Origin: JACMLD01 sp038207265 | GTDB lineage: Bacteria > Bacteroidota > Bacteroidia > Chitinophagales > Chitinophagaceae | DNA: 64,000 nt | Direction: 5' to 3' | Assembly: GCA_038207265.1 (NCBI GenBank) | Contig: JBBQZZ010000005.1 | Span: 1-64,000, forward strand | Shown: positions 26,877-35,569 of the stretch, one piece after another | Layout of the letters: each line of letters begins with the position of its first letter | Position numbering within the stretch: position 1 is the stretch's first letter | Made by a program: the position numbers and the translations under genes | The notes under the pieces: generated by a model | Told to the model about the DNA's origin: nothing | The model's input: the letters and a program-made list of their open reading frames with translations, nothing else | Databases searched by the model: none

Positions 26877-27893
26877 ATGAAAAACCGAATCATCAAATTG
26901 TGTTTACTCGTAACCGTGCTTGTTATGTGTGCGGGAACTGCCGATGCACAAGCTAAGCGCAGTGCAAAGAAAAGGACCACAGCAAAGAAAAGTACCAATA
27001 AAAATGCGGGTAATGCATCCGCAACTGTTGCAAAGGATACTACCAAACCAATGGTTATTCCTGATCCTGAATTGAATCTTGGTACCATCAAGAAGAGCTT
27101 GAGAGCGGATGACGCTATTGAGCGCAATCTTGTAAAAGACAGGAATCCGCTGCCGTATGAGCATATACGTGAAGATGATGCGGTATATCGTCAGCGTTTG
27201 TGGAGAGAAATAGACGTACACGAAAAAATGAACCTTCCGTTTGTGTATAAAGCAGATGCTGATAATGGTAACCAACGTTTTGTTATCATATTACTGAATG
27301 CTATTAAAAGTGGCGAAGTAACTGCGTTTAGTTCAATTGACGATAGGTTTACTACTCCCGTAACATTGAAAGAAATTACTGAACAATTAATAGGCAAGCC
27401 ACATATCATACAAGTTCCTGACTGGGCCAAAGATCCAGACGGTTCTAAAGGAATTCAGAAAGATTCTTTGGTTATTGAAGAATTTGATCCGAGTGCCATA
27501 GAAAAGTATTGGGTAAAAGAAGACGTAATTTTTGATAAAGAATCGTCTCGTATGGTTACCCGTATTATTGGTATTGCACCGCTGAAAACTATTAAAAATA
27601 CAGATGGATCTTTTCGTGATGTAACGCCTATATTCTGGGTATACTATCCCGACTTACGTCCAATGCTGGCAAAATTTGAAGCATATAATGGTAAAAACTT
27701 TGGAGCACGTTTGAGTTGGGAAGAAGTTTTTGAAAGTCGGATGTTTGCAAGCAGGATTATAAAATCTACAGTAGAAAATCCGAATGACTTATTTATCAGT
27801 GGTTATATTAAAGACCCCATACTTCGATTGTTGGAAGGTGATAATATCAAAGAAAAAATATTTAACTACGAACAGGATCTTTGGTCATATTAA
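26877..27893 (+). CDS. gldN: Gliding motility / type IX secretion protein GldN
   Basis: 338 residues. A signal peptide (about 1-24, ending ADAQA) is followed by a Lys/Ala/Thr-rich low-complexity linker (about 26-50) and a globular domain beginning near 60. The segments VYRQRLWREIDVHEKMNLPF and FWVYYPDLRPMLAKFEAYN are typical of GldN/PorN. It partners with GldK in the outer-membrane-associated ring of the type IX secretion system. It is the last gene of the block, with a strong hairpin terminator shortly after. Confidence 0.95.
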   Translation: MKNRIIKLCLLVTVLVMCAGTADAQAKRSAKKRTTAKKSTNKNAGNASATVAKDTTKPMVIPDPELNLGTIKKSLRADDAIERNLVKDRNPLPYEHIREDDAVYRQRLWREIDVHEKMNLPFVYKADADNGNQRFVIILLNAIKSGEVTAFSSIDDRFTTPVTLKEITEQLIGKPHIIQVPDWAKDPDGSKGIQKDSLVIEEFDPSAIEKYWVKEDVIFDKESSRMVTRIIGIAPLKTIKNTDGSFRDVTPIFWVYYPDLRPMLAKFEAYNGKNFGARLSWEEVFESRMFASRIIKSTVENPNDLFISGYIKDPILRLLEGDNIKEKIFNYEQDLWSY

Positions 27894-27914
27894 TTCCTGA
27901 TCTAAATCGTATAA

Positions 27915-27950
27915 AAAAAACGCATCGTAATTTTACGATGCGTTTTTTAT
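27915..27950 (+). terminator. Terminator after gldN
   Basis: A long near-perfect inverted repeat, AAAAAACGCATCGTAA (27915-27930) and TTACGATGCGTTTTTT (27933-27948), with the T-run as part of the right arm. The A-tract on the left allows it to work in both directions, suiting the convergent gldN/uvrC junction. Confidence 0.88.
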
Positions 27951-28060
27951 TATAACTTAATGATTTCTATAGTTAAAGCATTTTAAAAATACCCATAATC
28001 AGTTATTGAATTGTGAAATATGTTTGTTACTTTTACAACGGTTTTTCATAGGATATTGGA

Positions 28061-28095
28061 TTTTAAAAACGGGGCTGGATTTTTATCCTGGCCCC
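28061..28095 (-). terminator. Terminator after uvrC
   Basis: On the minus strand GGGGC..GGAT pairs with ATCC.GCCCC (28071-28095) with a small internal bulge and an A-rich loop, followed by GTTTTTAAAA (28070 down to 28061). It begins 8 bases after the uvrC stop. Confidence 0.75.
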
Positions 28096-28102
28096 TTTGT
28101 AT

Positions 28103-29935
28103 TTAAAAAGCACTCTGCTCAGTTTCATTATTTTTTCCATGAAAGTGCTCATGAATGGTTGTAGCTTTTGAAGCTCCTATCAAAGCAGCAATCTGATTTT
28201 GTGTTGCTTCTTTTATTTTATTAACGGATTTGAATTCTTTTAACAAAGAATCCGCCGTAGCCTTTCCAATTCCATTAATGTTCTGCAATTCATTTTTAAA
28301 TGTTCCTTTGCTTCGCTGTTTGCGGTGAAATCCTATGCCAAAACGATGTACTTCATCGCGAATACTACGGATTAACCTGAGACTTTCACTATTATAGGGG
28401 AGTTTGACAGATTCTTTGTCACCAAAAAAGAATATTTCTTCTTCATTTTTTGCCAGTCCAACTACCGTCATGCTGCCTTCTAATCCCAATCCCTTTACAC
28501 TTTCCATTGCCGCACTTAACTGTCCTTTGCCTCCATCAATGATTACCAGTTGAGGCAGCGATTGCTGTTCATCTTTCAAACGTTTATAGCGCCGGTAAAC
28601 CACCTCCTTCATAGTCGCAAAATCATTAATACCTTGTACTGTTTTCACATTATAATGCCGGTAATCTTTTTTACTTGGTATTCCGTCTTTAAAACAAACC
28701 ATCGCAGATACAGGATAACTTCCCTGAAAATTTGAATTATCAAAGCACTCAATATGCAAAGGCAATGCTGATAACTGCAGATCTTCCTTCAACTGGTACA
28801 GCACTTTTTTTCGATCCATGTCAGATTTTCCTTCGAGCTGCAGCGTCTTCTTTTTCCGTATTTCTTCTTTGAAATAGTTTACGTTTTTTACAGATAATTC
28901 TGCCAGCTTTTTTTTATCGCCAGCTTTGGGTATTGTTATGGTTACGTTTGGATCGGGATACTCAATTTCTATGGGCAGGATGATTTCTGAAGACTGGCTA
29001 TTGAATGTCTGACGTATCTGGGCAACCGCAAATGCAAGAACTTCTTTTTCATCTTCTTCCAGGTGTGTTTGTAGCTGGATGGTATGTGTTTGTACAATCG
29101 TACCATTTTGTACCATCAGGTAATTTACGTAAGCAATATCGCCTTCTTTTAATATTGAAAAGACATCCAGGTTGATCAGATGCTTACTAACAATAACAGA
29201 TTTTGACTGGTAATTTTCAAGGTGTTCTATTTTTTTCCTTCTGTTCTCAGCCTTTTCAAACAGAAGTTCCAGTGCAAATTGATTCATTTCTTTTTTGAAA
29301 TGTTGAATTACCGGTCCAAGATTTCCTTTTAATATGTTTTTTAGTTGTACCAGGCCCTCCTGGTAATCTGCTGCAGTTTGTAAATCTTCACAAGGTCCCT
29401 TACAGTTTCCCAAATGATATTCCAGGCATACTTTGAACTTGCCTTTCTTAATGTTCGGTTCGGTTAAATTTAATTTGCAAGTTCTTAACTGAATATTTTG
29501 TTTTATGAAGTTCAAAAGGTCTCTTACCTTACCTACAGAAGTAAAGGGACCCAGGTATTCAGATCCGTCATTTATTTTTTTCCTGGTAAGAAACACTCTC
29601 GGAAAAGGTTCTCTTTTAATTACAATAAATGGAAAGCTCTTATCATCTTTCAGATCAATATTGTATTTGGGTTGAAACTCTTTTATGAGTGAGTTTTCAA
29701 GAAACAATGCATCCTGTTCAGAATCTACAATTGTAAATTCAATATGATGGATACGTTTTACAAGCTCATGCGTCTTGTAACTGGTAAATGTCTTGCTGAA
29801 ATAAGAGCTTACCCGTTTACGTAAACTTTTGGCCTTACCAACATAAAGCAGATCTTTGTTATTGTCAAAATACTTATAAATTCCAGGGTTAACAGGAATT
29901 GTATTTGCAATCTGTTGAAATTCCAGTGCCGTCAT
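28103..29935 (-). CDS. uvrC: Excinuclease ABC subunit C
   Basis: 610 residues, the usual UvrC length. The N-terminal GIY-YIG nuclease domain is visible (GIYKYF at about 18-23 and LLYVGKAKSLRKRV near 29-42). The UvrC RNase H-like domain follows with HIECFDNSNFQGSYPVSAMV and LVIIDGGKGQLSAA. The C-terminal helix-hairpin-helix region contains LQNINGIGKATADSLL. UvrC makes the dual incision in nucleotide excision repair after UvrAB finds damage. It sits at the end of a leftward transcript or alone, 41 bases after a lipoprotein gene. Confidence 0.97.
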   Translation of the reverse strand: MTALEFQQIANTIPVNPGIYKYFDNNKDLLYVGKAKSLRKRVSSYFSKTFTSYKTHELVKRIHHIEFTIVDSEQDALFLENSLIKEFQPKYNIDLKDDKSFPFIVIKREPFPRVFLTRKKINDGSEYLGPFTSVGKVRDLLNFIKQNIQLRTCKLNLTEPNIKKGKFKVCLEYHLGNCKGPCEDLQTAADYQEGLVQLKNILKGNLGPVIQHFKKEMNQFALELLFEKAENRRKKIEHLENYQSKSVIVSKHLINLDVFSILKEGDIAYVNYLMVQNGTIVQTHTIQLQTHLEEDEKEVLAFAVAQIRQTFNSQSSEIILPIEIEYPDPNVTITIPKAGDKKKLAELSVKNVNYFKEEIRKKKTLQLEGKSDMDRKKVLYQLKEDLQLSALPLHIECFDNSNFQGSYPVSAMVCFKDGIPSKKDYRHYNVKTVQGINDFATMKEVVYRRYKRLKDEQQSLPQLVIIDGGKGQLSAAMESVKGLGLEGSMTVVGLAKNEEEIFFFGDKESVKLPYNSESLRLIRSIRDEVHRFGIGFHRKQRSKGTFKNELQNINGIGKATADSLLKEFKSVNKIKEATQNQIAALIGASKATTIHEHFHGKNNETEQSAF

Positions 29936-29976
29936 GTAAAATAATTTCGATAAGAGTATCTGCCAGGAATTGGATT

Positions 29977-30576
29977 CTATTCAATGGGATCCCATATGAC
30001 TTTAACCTGTTCAACCGGAAAAACTGTGTTCTTTAATTTCTTATTGGTAATAACTTGGAAATTCTTATCTGTTTTCCAATACAACTTCTGATTGATTGCG
30101 GTATCTCCAATAGTAAATACTTTTTCAATATATATTGCAGAAACCTTATCGTTTTTAACAGGGTCGGGTTTGATAAATACATTTATTTTTTGAATCGTAA
30201 GTGACGGGTTCGTAGTTGCATAAATAAGTGTAACAGATGGGATGCTTTGATCTGCCACATTTGTTTCGGTATAAAATTTCTTCAAGGTTGTGTCATTGAT
30301 GTCTGGTTTCACAAAATTTAAGATCAATGTCCTGAATTCATTGTCAGAGATTGTTTCCATGTGTGTTTTCTTGCCCCTGGTGATAGATTTGCTCAATGGC
30401 GGTTTGAGTGAATCAATCATTTTAACCTGGCCTCCAATAAATTCAGTAATTGGAAAAAAATTTTGTGCCTGCAAACTGTCATTGAGAATTTTTTCGTCTG
30501 CTGCCTTTTCCGGGGAAGGATTTTTACAAGACACCATGAGACCAACTATTATTACCAGGGAAACAAGATATTTCAT
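29977..30576 (-). CDS. Hypothetical lipoprotein
   Basis: 199 residues with a clear lipoprotein signal, lipobox LMVSC at Cys17. The mature part is mixed alpha/beta with no recognised domain; it contains many Lys, Asp and Thr residues and ends in VKVIWDPIE. The probable location is the periplasmic side of a membrane. It lies between a terminator (30591-30623) upstream and uvrC 41 bases downstream on the same strand, so it may be transcribed with uvrC. Function unknown. Confidence 0.8.
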   Translation of the reverse strand: MKYLVSLVIIVGLMVSCKNPSPEKAADEKILNDSLQAQNFFPITEFIGGQVKMIDSLKPPLSKSITRGKKTHMETISDNEFRTLILNFVKPDINDTTLKKFYTETNVADQSIPSVTLIYATTNPSLTIQKINVFIKPDPVKNDKVSAIYIEKVFTIGDTAINQKLYWKTDKNFQVITNKKLKNTVFPVEQVKVIWDPIE

Positions 30577-30590
30577 GCTATAAAATTCTG

Positions 30591-30623
30591 TAAAAATAAA
30601 AGCCGCTGCTAATTTGCAGCGGC
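30591..30623 (-). terminator. Terminator after the sigma-linked membrane/barrel gene
   Basis: A perfect 8-bp GC-rich stem GCCGCTGC/GCAGCGGC (30602-30623) with a 6-base loop is followed on the minus strand by a T-rich run (30601 down to 30591). It closes the sigma factor/barrel transcript. Confidence 0.88.
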
Positions 30624-30645
30624 AAAATTAATTAAACCAACGTTA

Positions 30646-32022
30646 TTACCAGATCGTTTTGGTTATACCTAATTTAATTCCAAATTCCGTCAGGTATTCC
30701 CTGATTGGATATTTGTCACTGTAACTTGAAAAAAGCTGATACCTGAACTGCGGACCAATTTGCCATTTGAGACCTCCGAGTTGATATGAAACAAAAGCTT
30801 CAAAATTTGTGTGTACATTAAACTTACGTGCCAGGTCAGGATTCTGAATGTAATTTTTATAGTCTGAAGAAATCAGGTATGAGTTACTACTGATTAAATA
30901 GGTTGGTTGAATAGCTCCGGCAATGCTCAATTGAAGACGCCTGTTGCCCAATAATTTAAGTTCGGCACCAAGTGGTACAGATAACTGGAAATATTGGTTC
31001 TGTAATTGTTCCGGAGAATAACCGTCGAAATTTCTGATGTTGGTATAATTTGATACCGTATCCACTGCCCGGGGAGTATTAAGAGCAATAGAAGCTTTTT
31101 CCGCATGATAATTATAAGCATCAATATAGTACCTGGAATAATTCAATTGCGCGCCTGCATACAAGTGAAGACTTTTTGAAATTTCATACTGTACTTTTGT
31201 TCCAATTTCGAATCCTATAGCCGGTTTGTGATGCAAATAACCATCAAGATTACCTGCATAGTTAATTGCAACAGGCACATTTCCTTCCGGTTTGTTATTC
31301 AGATTGGAAAGGCGGCGATAACTTACAATTGGACTTGCATATAACTGTAAACTCCACTTGTAAACTCTGCCTGCGCCAATGGAACCATTGTAATTTTGAA
31401 TGGTTAATGTAGGATTATTCTCTTCTTTCTTTTCACTGACTTTCACTGTTTTTATTCTACCTGAAATAGGTAATGATTTGCCTGTGATCGTTATAAGCTG
31501 ATTTTTTTTCGCAATGAAAGTTGGAGTACCACTGTTGTTAAACTGCAATGCTATTGATTCCGCTGCCGGCAAACTTAAAACCGGTGCTAAGATGTTTCTT
31601 TCCTTGCTGACAATGGAATTGTCGCTGATTATTAATTCGGCAGGTATATTTGAAAATTGCTGACCATTTGAGTATTTTCTATGAACAACATTCGCTTTTG
31701 ATAGCGTGTTGTTTATAACAATATCCTGTAGCTGATCGGGTTGATTTTTTATATGATTTGAAAGGCTAATACCAGTCTGTAAGGTTATAGATTTGTCTAA
31801 CTGGACAGCAACATTACTGTAATTATTCAACAACATTTCACGGCCAACCAGTCCAGCGCCTGTTATAAAAAGCAAAATAATACCAATAGCGGTCCACCTT
31901 CTTCCCCTATGAATGGATTTGTATACCTTGTTCCAAACCCTGTCCGAAGGATACATTTTATATTGATCCGATTTCTGTTTTAGAAATTCCTCAAATTCTT
32001 CATTGTAAAAATTTCGCTCCAT
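30646..32022 (-). CDS. Sigma-linked membrane protein with predicted C-terminal beta-barrel
   Basis: 458 residues. The N-terminal 41 or so residues are charged and look cytoplasmic (a YPSDRVWNKVYKSIH-type segment near 22-36), followed by one hydrophobic helix at about 44-61. After a poorly conserved periplasmic region, the last 230 residues show alternating amphipathic strands like an outer-membrane barrel of the PF13568 type, ending in Trp. It follows a sigma factor gene by 70 bases on the same strand, so the N-terminus may act as an anti-sigma segment. How one chain could join an inner-membrane helix to an outer-membrane barrel is unresolved. Assignment by architecture only. Confidence 0.78.
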   Translation of the reverse strand: MERNFYNEEFEEFLKQKSDQYKMYPSDRVWNKVYKSIHRGRRWTAIGIILLFITGAGLVGREMLLNNYSNVAVQLDKSITLQTGISLSNHIKNQPDQLQDIVINNTLSKANVVHRKYSNGQQFSNIPAELIISDNSIVSKERNILAPVLSLPAAESIALQFNNSGTPTFIAKKNQLITITGKSLPISGRIKTVKVSEKKEENNPTLTIQNYNGSIGAGRVYKWSLQLYASPIVSYRRLSNLNNKPEGNVPVAINYAGNLDGYLHHKPAIGFEIGTKVQYEISKSLHLYAGAQLNYSRYYIDAYNYHAEKASIALNTPRAVDTVSNYTNIRNFDGYSPEQLQNQYFQLSVPLGAELKLLGNRRLQLSIAGAIQPTYLISSNSYLISSDYKNYIQNPDLARKFNVHTNFEAFVSYQLGGLKWQIGPQFRYQLFSSYSDKYPIREYLTEFGIKLGITKTIW

Positions 32023-32092
32023 GCCAAAGGTGTTTTACGTACGGACAATCACATCTGCTTTTTCATAAGTTCTTAAGATTCTGATGTTGTTG

Positions 32093-32671
32093 CTACCTTC
32101 CAACCGCTGTAAGAACATCCGCTTTCTTTACCGGCAACTGTAGTATCTTTCTCTTAACTAAAATATCTTCCAGCATTTGTTTAGCACGTGTAAATTGCGA
32201 ACGGCTGGTACTTTCTTCTATATCCAGCATTTCGCCTATTTCACGGTGCGAATAACCTTCTATCGCATACAAATTCAATACAGTTCGATATCCCAATGGT
32301 AAAATCCTGATACACTCCACCACTTGTTTCGCCTGAACAATTGATGGTACACTTTCTTCCCGTACCTGAATTGTTGTAGCATGTATAAGATCTACACTAT
32401 CGTTAAATTTTTTATTCTTTTTTAGATTATTAATACATGTATGTACTATTATTCGCCTTACCCAACCCTCAAATGCCCCCTGGTTGCGAAATGTATGAAT
32501 CTGTGAAAAGACTTTTATAAATCCTTCCTGCAACATATCTTCAGCATCTTCGCGGTTATGCGCAAAACGATAACATACTGCCAGCATCTTTGGACTGTAT
32601 TTTGTGTACAATTCCTTTTGAGCAACAGTATTGTTTAGCAGACAACCTTTTATTATGGCTTCCTCTGTCAT
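32093..32671 (-). CDS. ECF-type RNA polymerase sigma factor
   Basis: About 192 residues from the ATG at 32671, giving the usual Chitinophagaceae beginning MTEEAIIKGCLLNN. The frame is open to 32737, but the 22 extra residues are atypical. Region 2 shows YSPKMLAVCYRFAHNREDAEDM followed by LQEGFIKVF; region 4 shows GYRTVLNLYAIEGYSHREIGE. The protein directs RNA polymerase to alternative promoters. Its partner is probably the membrane/barrel protein encoded next. A CGTACGG motif lies about 100 bases upstream. Confidence 0.92.
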   Translation of the reverse strand: MTEEAIIKGCLLNNTVAQKELYTKYSPKMLAVCYRFAHNREDAEDMLQEGFIKVFSQIHTFRNQGAFEGWVRRIIVHTCINNLKKNKKFNDSVDLIHATTIQVREESVPSIVQAKQVVECIRILPLGYRTVLNLYAIEGYSHREIGEMLDIEESTSRSQFTRAKQMLEDILVKRKILQLPVKKADVLTAVGR

Positions 32672-32805
32672 TGGAGACTTTTGGTAACCCTGTAATTTAA
32701 GACAATTTTTAATACCCTTTGCTGCTTTGTTTGTCAAATTATTGTCACTTGAATTGGCTTAAAAACATCGTACGGGGTTAATTACTACAAAAAAACCTGG
32801 GTTCG

Positions 32806-33294
32806 TTATGGTTTTTTCTTTATAAGACTGTCTTTCGGATATTGCTGTTCCATTTGTGCCCGGATACTTTCTGCCCAACCTATTATTTTTTGTTTTTCCT
32901 CCGGCTTATATATGGCATCTTTATGAATCCATGTGTAACTATTTAAGGGCATCTCACCTTCCTTAACCTGTTTTATAACTTCTTCCATTTTTTTGTATTG
33001 CCTGCGTAAATTGTAAGTCGCAAATTCATCAAAATTTAATTCATCCTTTCCGTCATTTATGTGGTTGCGCAACCAAAGTGCCACTGGCTGAACTTCAGCA
33101 TACCAGGGATATACGGTATTATTCGAATGGCAATCATTGCAACCAACTTTCAACAATTCTTTTACACCTTCCGGAGTTTGGTAAACGGTAGCAATATTAT
33201 TTACAGGCGTGGTAAGACTGATATTCTTTTTTGGCCGGAAAAACTGCATTACAATTAATACTATCAGCAGGAAAACTAAAATCTTCTTGAACAT
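32806..33294 (-). CDS. Haem-binding domain (Haem_bd) protein, c-type cytochrome-like
   Basis: 162 residues. An N-terminal membrane anchor or signal (about 4-20) is followed by a haem-attachment motif C-N-D-C-H at Cys52-His56, with the GCNDCHSNNTVYPWY signature. A downstream MPLNSYTWIH segment probably holds the second axial ligand. This matches the small periplasmic Haem_bd family. It lies about 67 bases upstream of the longest sigma factor frame on the same strand and 67 bases after gpmI. The electron partner is unknown. Confidence 0.88.
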   Translation of the reverse strand: MFKKILVFLLIVLIVMQFFRPKKNISLTTPVNNIATVYQTPEGVKELLKVGCNDCHSNNTVYPWYAEVQPVALWLRNHINDGKDELNFDEFATYNLRRQYKKMEEVIKQVKEGEMPLNSYTWIHKDAIYKPEEKQKIIGWAESIRAQMEQQYPKDSLIKKKP

Positions 33295-33361
33295 GTTTTT
33301 ATTATTTTAAAATCTAGGGGCAAAGCAAAGCTGTCTTTATAATTTCATACTTGCCCAACTT

Positions 33362-34888
33362 TCAGGATAATAAAATATTCCCTGTCATTTCTTTTGGTAG
33401 CGGTAATTGCATCATCGTTAAAATGGTTGGCGCAAGATCTCCCAGCTTTCCAGGCTTTAGTTTTCCTTTCCACTCGCTATCAATTATGAAAAAAGGTACC
33501 AGGTTTAAAGTGTGAGCAGTATTGGGTGAACCATCTTCATTGATCATATAATCTGCATTGCCGTGATCAGCGGTAAGAAAAGTAGTGTATCCATGTTTTA
33601 GTGCTGCAGTTACCACTCGCTCAACACATTTATCCACTGTTTCAGCTGCCTTAATACCTGCACTGAATACGCCCGTGTGGCCAACCATATCTGTATTGGC
33701 GTAATTAAGACAAATGAAATCTGAAGTTTTATTTTCAATTTCCGGAATGATAGCATCAGTTAACTCAAAGGCACTCATCTCCGGTTTCAGGTCATAGGTA
33801 GCCACTTTGGGTGAAGGCACCATAATTCTTTTTTCACCCTCAAAAGGTATTTCTCTCCCACCGCTAAAAAAGAAAGTTACGTGTGGATATTTTTCTGTTT
33901 CCGCAATCCTGATTTGTTTCAAACCATGTTGTGCAATAATGTCGCCCAGTGTATTTTTAAGATCATCATTTTCAAATACAACCTCCACATTTTTAAATGA
34001 GTGATCATACTGAGTCATTGTAGTATAATACAATGATAACTTATGCATATGCTGTTCGGGAAAATCTTTTTGAGTGAGTACTTCAGTAATTTCTCTGCAG
34101 CGGTCTGTACGAAAATTGAAACAAATTGCTGAGTCACCATCTTCTATAGTGGCAAGAGGTAGTTGGTCTGAGCCGGTGATAACTGTAGGTTTAATAAACT
34201 CATCAGTAATATTACTGGCATAGGCTTGTTCAATGGCCGCTATTCCATCTGTCGCCTTTTCACCTCTTCCATTCACCAACGCGTCATATGCCAGTTGAAC
34301 CCTTTCCCACCTTTTATCGCGGTCCATGGCAAAATAACGTCCGCTAACGCTCGCAATTTTACCAATGGATGAATTGAGATGTGCCTGCAATTCTGTAATA
34401 AATCCCAGGCCACTTTTTGGATCAGTATCCCTTCCATCTGTAAAAGCATGTATAAAAACTTCTTTCAATCCTTCGTTCCTGCAAACATCAATGAGTGCCT
34501 TTAAATGCTTAATATGAGAATGAACGCCCCCATCACTGACCAGGCCAAGTAAATGTAATTTTTTTTTGTTCTTTTTTGCAAGCCGGATACTTTTTAATAA
34601 TACCTCATTGTTTGCAAAGGAACCATCCCGAATAGCGACATTTATGCGTTGTAATTCCTGGTACACAATACGTCCGGCACCCAAATTAAGGTGACCCACT
34701 TCACTGTTTCCCATCTGGCCTTCTGGCAACCCCACTGCTTCTCCGCACGTTACAAGGGTGGAATTTGGGTATTTACTGTATAGTCCACTTACGAAAGGCA
34801 CATTTGCATTTTGAATAGCATCGGCAGATTTCACTTTACCGATGCCCCAACCATCCATAATAACAAGGATAACTTTTTTCTTTTCCAT
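33362..34888 (-). CDS. gpmI: 2,3-bisphosphoglycerate-independent phosphoglycerate mutase
   Basis: 508 residues, the standard size. The phosphatase-domain metal site begins MDGWGIG (11-17), and the catalytic serine is Ser62 in GQMGNSEVGHLNLGAGR. The conserved HAFTDGRDTDP, NYANTDMVGHTG and TADHGNADYM motifs are all present. The enzyme interconverts 3- and 2-phosphoglycerate in glycolysis and gluconeogenesis using manganese. It is the first gene of this leftward run and precedes the haem-binding protein. Confidence 0.97.
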   Translation of the reverse strand: MEKKKVILVIMDGWGIGKVKSADAIQNANVPFVSGLYSKYPNSTLVTCGEAVGLPEGQMGNSEVGHLNLGAGRIVYQELQRINVAIRDGSFANNEVLLKSIRLAKKNKKKLHLLGLVSDGGVHSHIKHLKALIDVCRNEGLKEVFIHAFTDGRDTDPKSGLGFITELQAHLNSSIGKIASVSGRYFAMDRDKRWERVQLAYDALVNGRGEKATDGIAAIEQAYASNITDEFIKPTVITGSDQLPLATIEDGDSAICFNFRTDRCREITEVLTQKDFPEQHMHKLSLYYTTMTQYDHSFKNVEVVFENDDLKNTLGDIIAQHGLKQIRIAETEKYPHVTFFFSGGREIPFEGEKRIMVPSPKVATYDLKPEMSAFELTDAIIPEIENKTSDFICLNYANTDMVGHTGVFSAGIKAAETVDKCVERVVTAALKHGYTTFLTADHGNADYMINEDGSPNTAHTLNLVPFFIIDSEWKGKLKPGKLGDLAPTILTMMQLPLPKEMTGNILLS

Positions 34889-35053
34889 TTCTAAAACTAC
34901 AGATTTTCACTGTAAAGGAGGCTGAGCTCTATAACATATCTACCCTAAAGCGGGTATTTTAAGCCGGAATGGCAAGTTGGCATATTTTTAGTTACTAATA
35001 AGAGCCTTATAAATCCGAAGCCCCCTTGAAGACTATAACAATATGAAAAACAA

Positions 35054-35059
35054 AGGAGG
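35054..35059 (+). promoter_or_regulatory. Shine-Dalgarno sequence that favours the 35064 start
   Basis: A full AGGAGG ends 4 bases before the ATG at 35064. Such strong SD sites are uncommon in Bacteroidota. It lies inside the frame of the upstream in-frame ATG at 35043, so the second ATG is the likelier start. Confidence 0.5.
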
Positions 35060-35063
35060 GATT

Positions 35064-35468
35064 ATGAAAAACTACCTGGGGCTGATATTATTCACCTTCA
35101 TTTCCTTATTCAGTTCATTTTCTAATCGTCCTGGTACAGGAGGAATGGAGCTTGAAGATATTGCGGTTGCCATGAAGTCTGGCAATGCAGCGCAACTGTC
35201 GCGTTATTTTGACAACCGGGTAGATATTACTTTGCCTGACAAAACTGATAACTATAGTCGTGCGCAAGCTGAAATGGTCATCCGCGATTTCTTTTCAAAT
35301 AACAGTGTCCGCAATTTTGAAATTAAATACAAAGGAGAAAACAGCGGTTCAAAATATTGCATTGGTACTTTGCTTACCAAAAACGGTAACTATCGTACCA
35401 ATTTATTCATGAAACAAAAGAATGATAAGCAAGTGCTGCAGGAAATAGCATTTCAATCAATCGAATAA
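35064..35468 (+). CDS. DUF4783 domain-containing secreted protein
   Basis: 134 residues from the ATG at 35064 (an in-frame ATG at 35043 adds 7). The signal peptide is MKNYLGLILFTFISLFSSFS. The mature domain is small and NTF2/SnoaL-like in feel, with IAVAMKSGNAAQLSRYFDN, VDITLPD and AEMVIRDFFSNN segments typical of DUF4783. The family is Bacteroidota-specific, of unknown function and often found beside nadC, as here. It is closed by a terminator, so it is likely a separate transcript from nadC. Confidence 0.85.
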   Translation: MKNYLGLILFTFISLFSSFSNRPGTGGMELEDIAVAMKSGNAAQLSRYFDNRVDITLPDKTDNYSRAQAEMVIRDFFSNNSVRNFEIKYKGENSGSKYCIGTLLTKNGNYRTNLFMKQKNDKQVLQEIAFQSIE

Positions 35469-35500
35469 AAAATAATTATTCCTGAAAGACCTGAGGCGAT

Positions 35501-35535
35501 AAGGCCTGCAATTCCAAATTGCGGGCCTTTTTTAT
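35501..35535 (+). terminator. Terminator after the DUF4783 gene
   Basis: AAGGCC-T-GCAATT pairs with AATTGC-G-GGCCTT (35501-35529), one G-T wobble, followed by six or more Ts. It lies 33 bases after the DUF4783 stop and immediately before the nadC promoter. Confidence 0.85.
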
Positions 35536-35536
35536 T

Positions 35537-35565
35537 TTGAACTTTTTCTGTTAGGGTTATCTTTG
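35537..35565 (+). promoter_or_regulatory. Candidate promoter for nadC
   Basis: TTG at 35537-35539, an 18-base spacer and a perfect TATCTTTG box at 35558-35565. The box ends only 4 bases before the nadC ATG, so the transcript would be leaderless or nearly so if this promoter is used. Confidence 0.4.
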
Positions 35566-35569
35566 GTTC

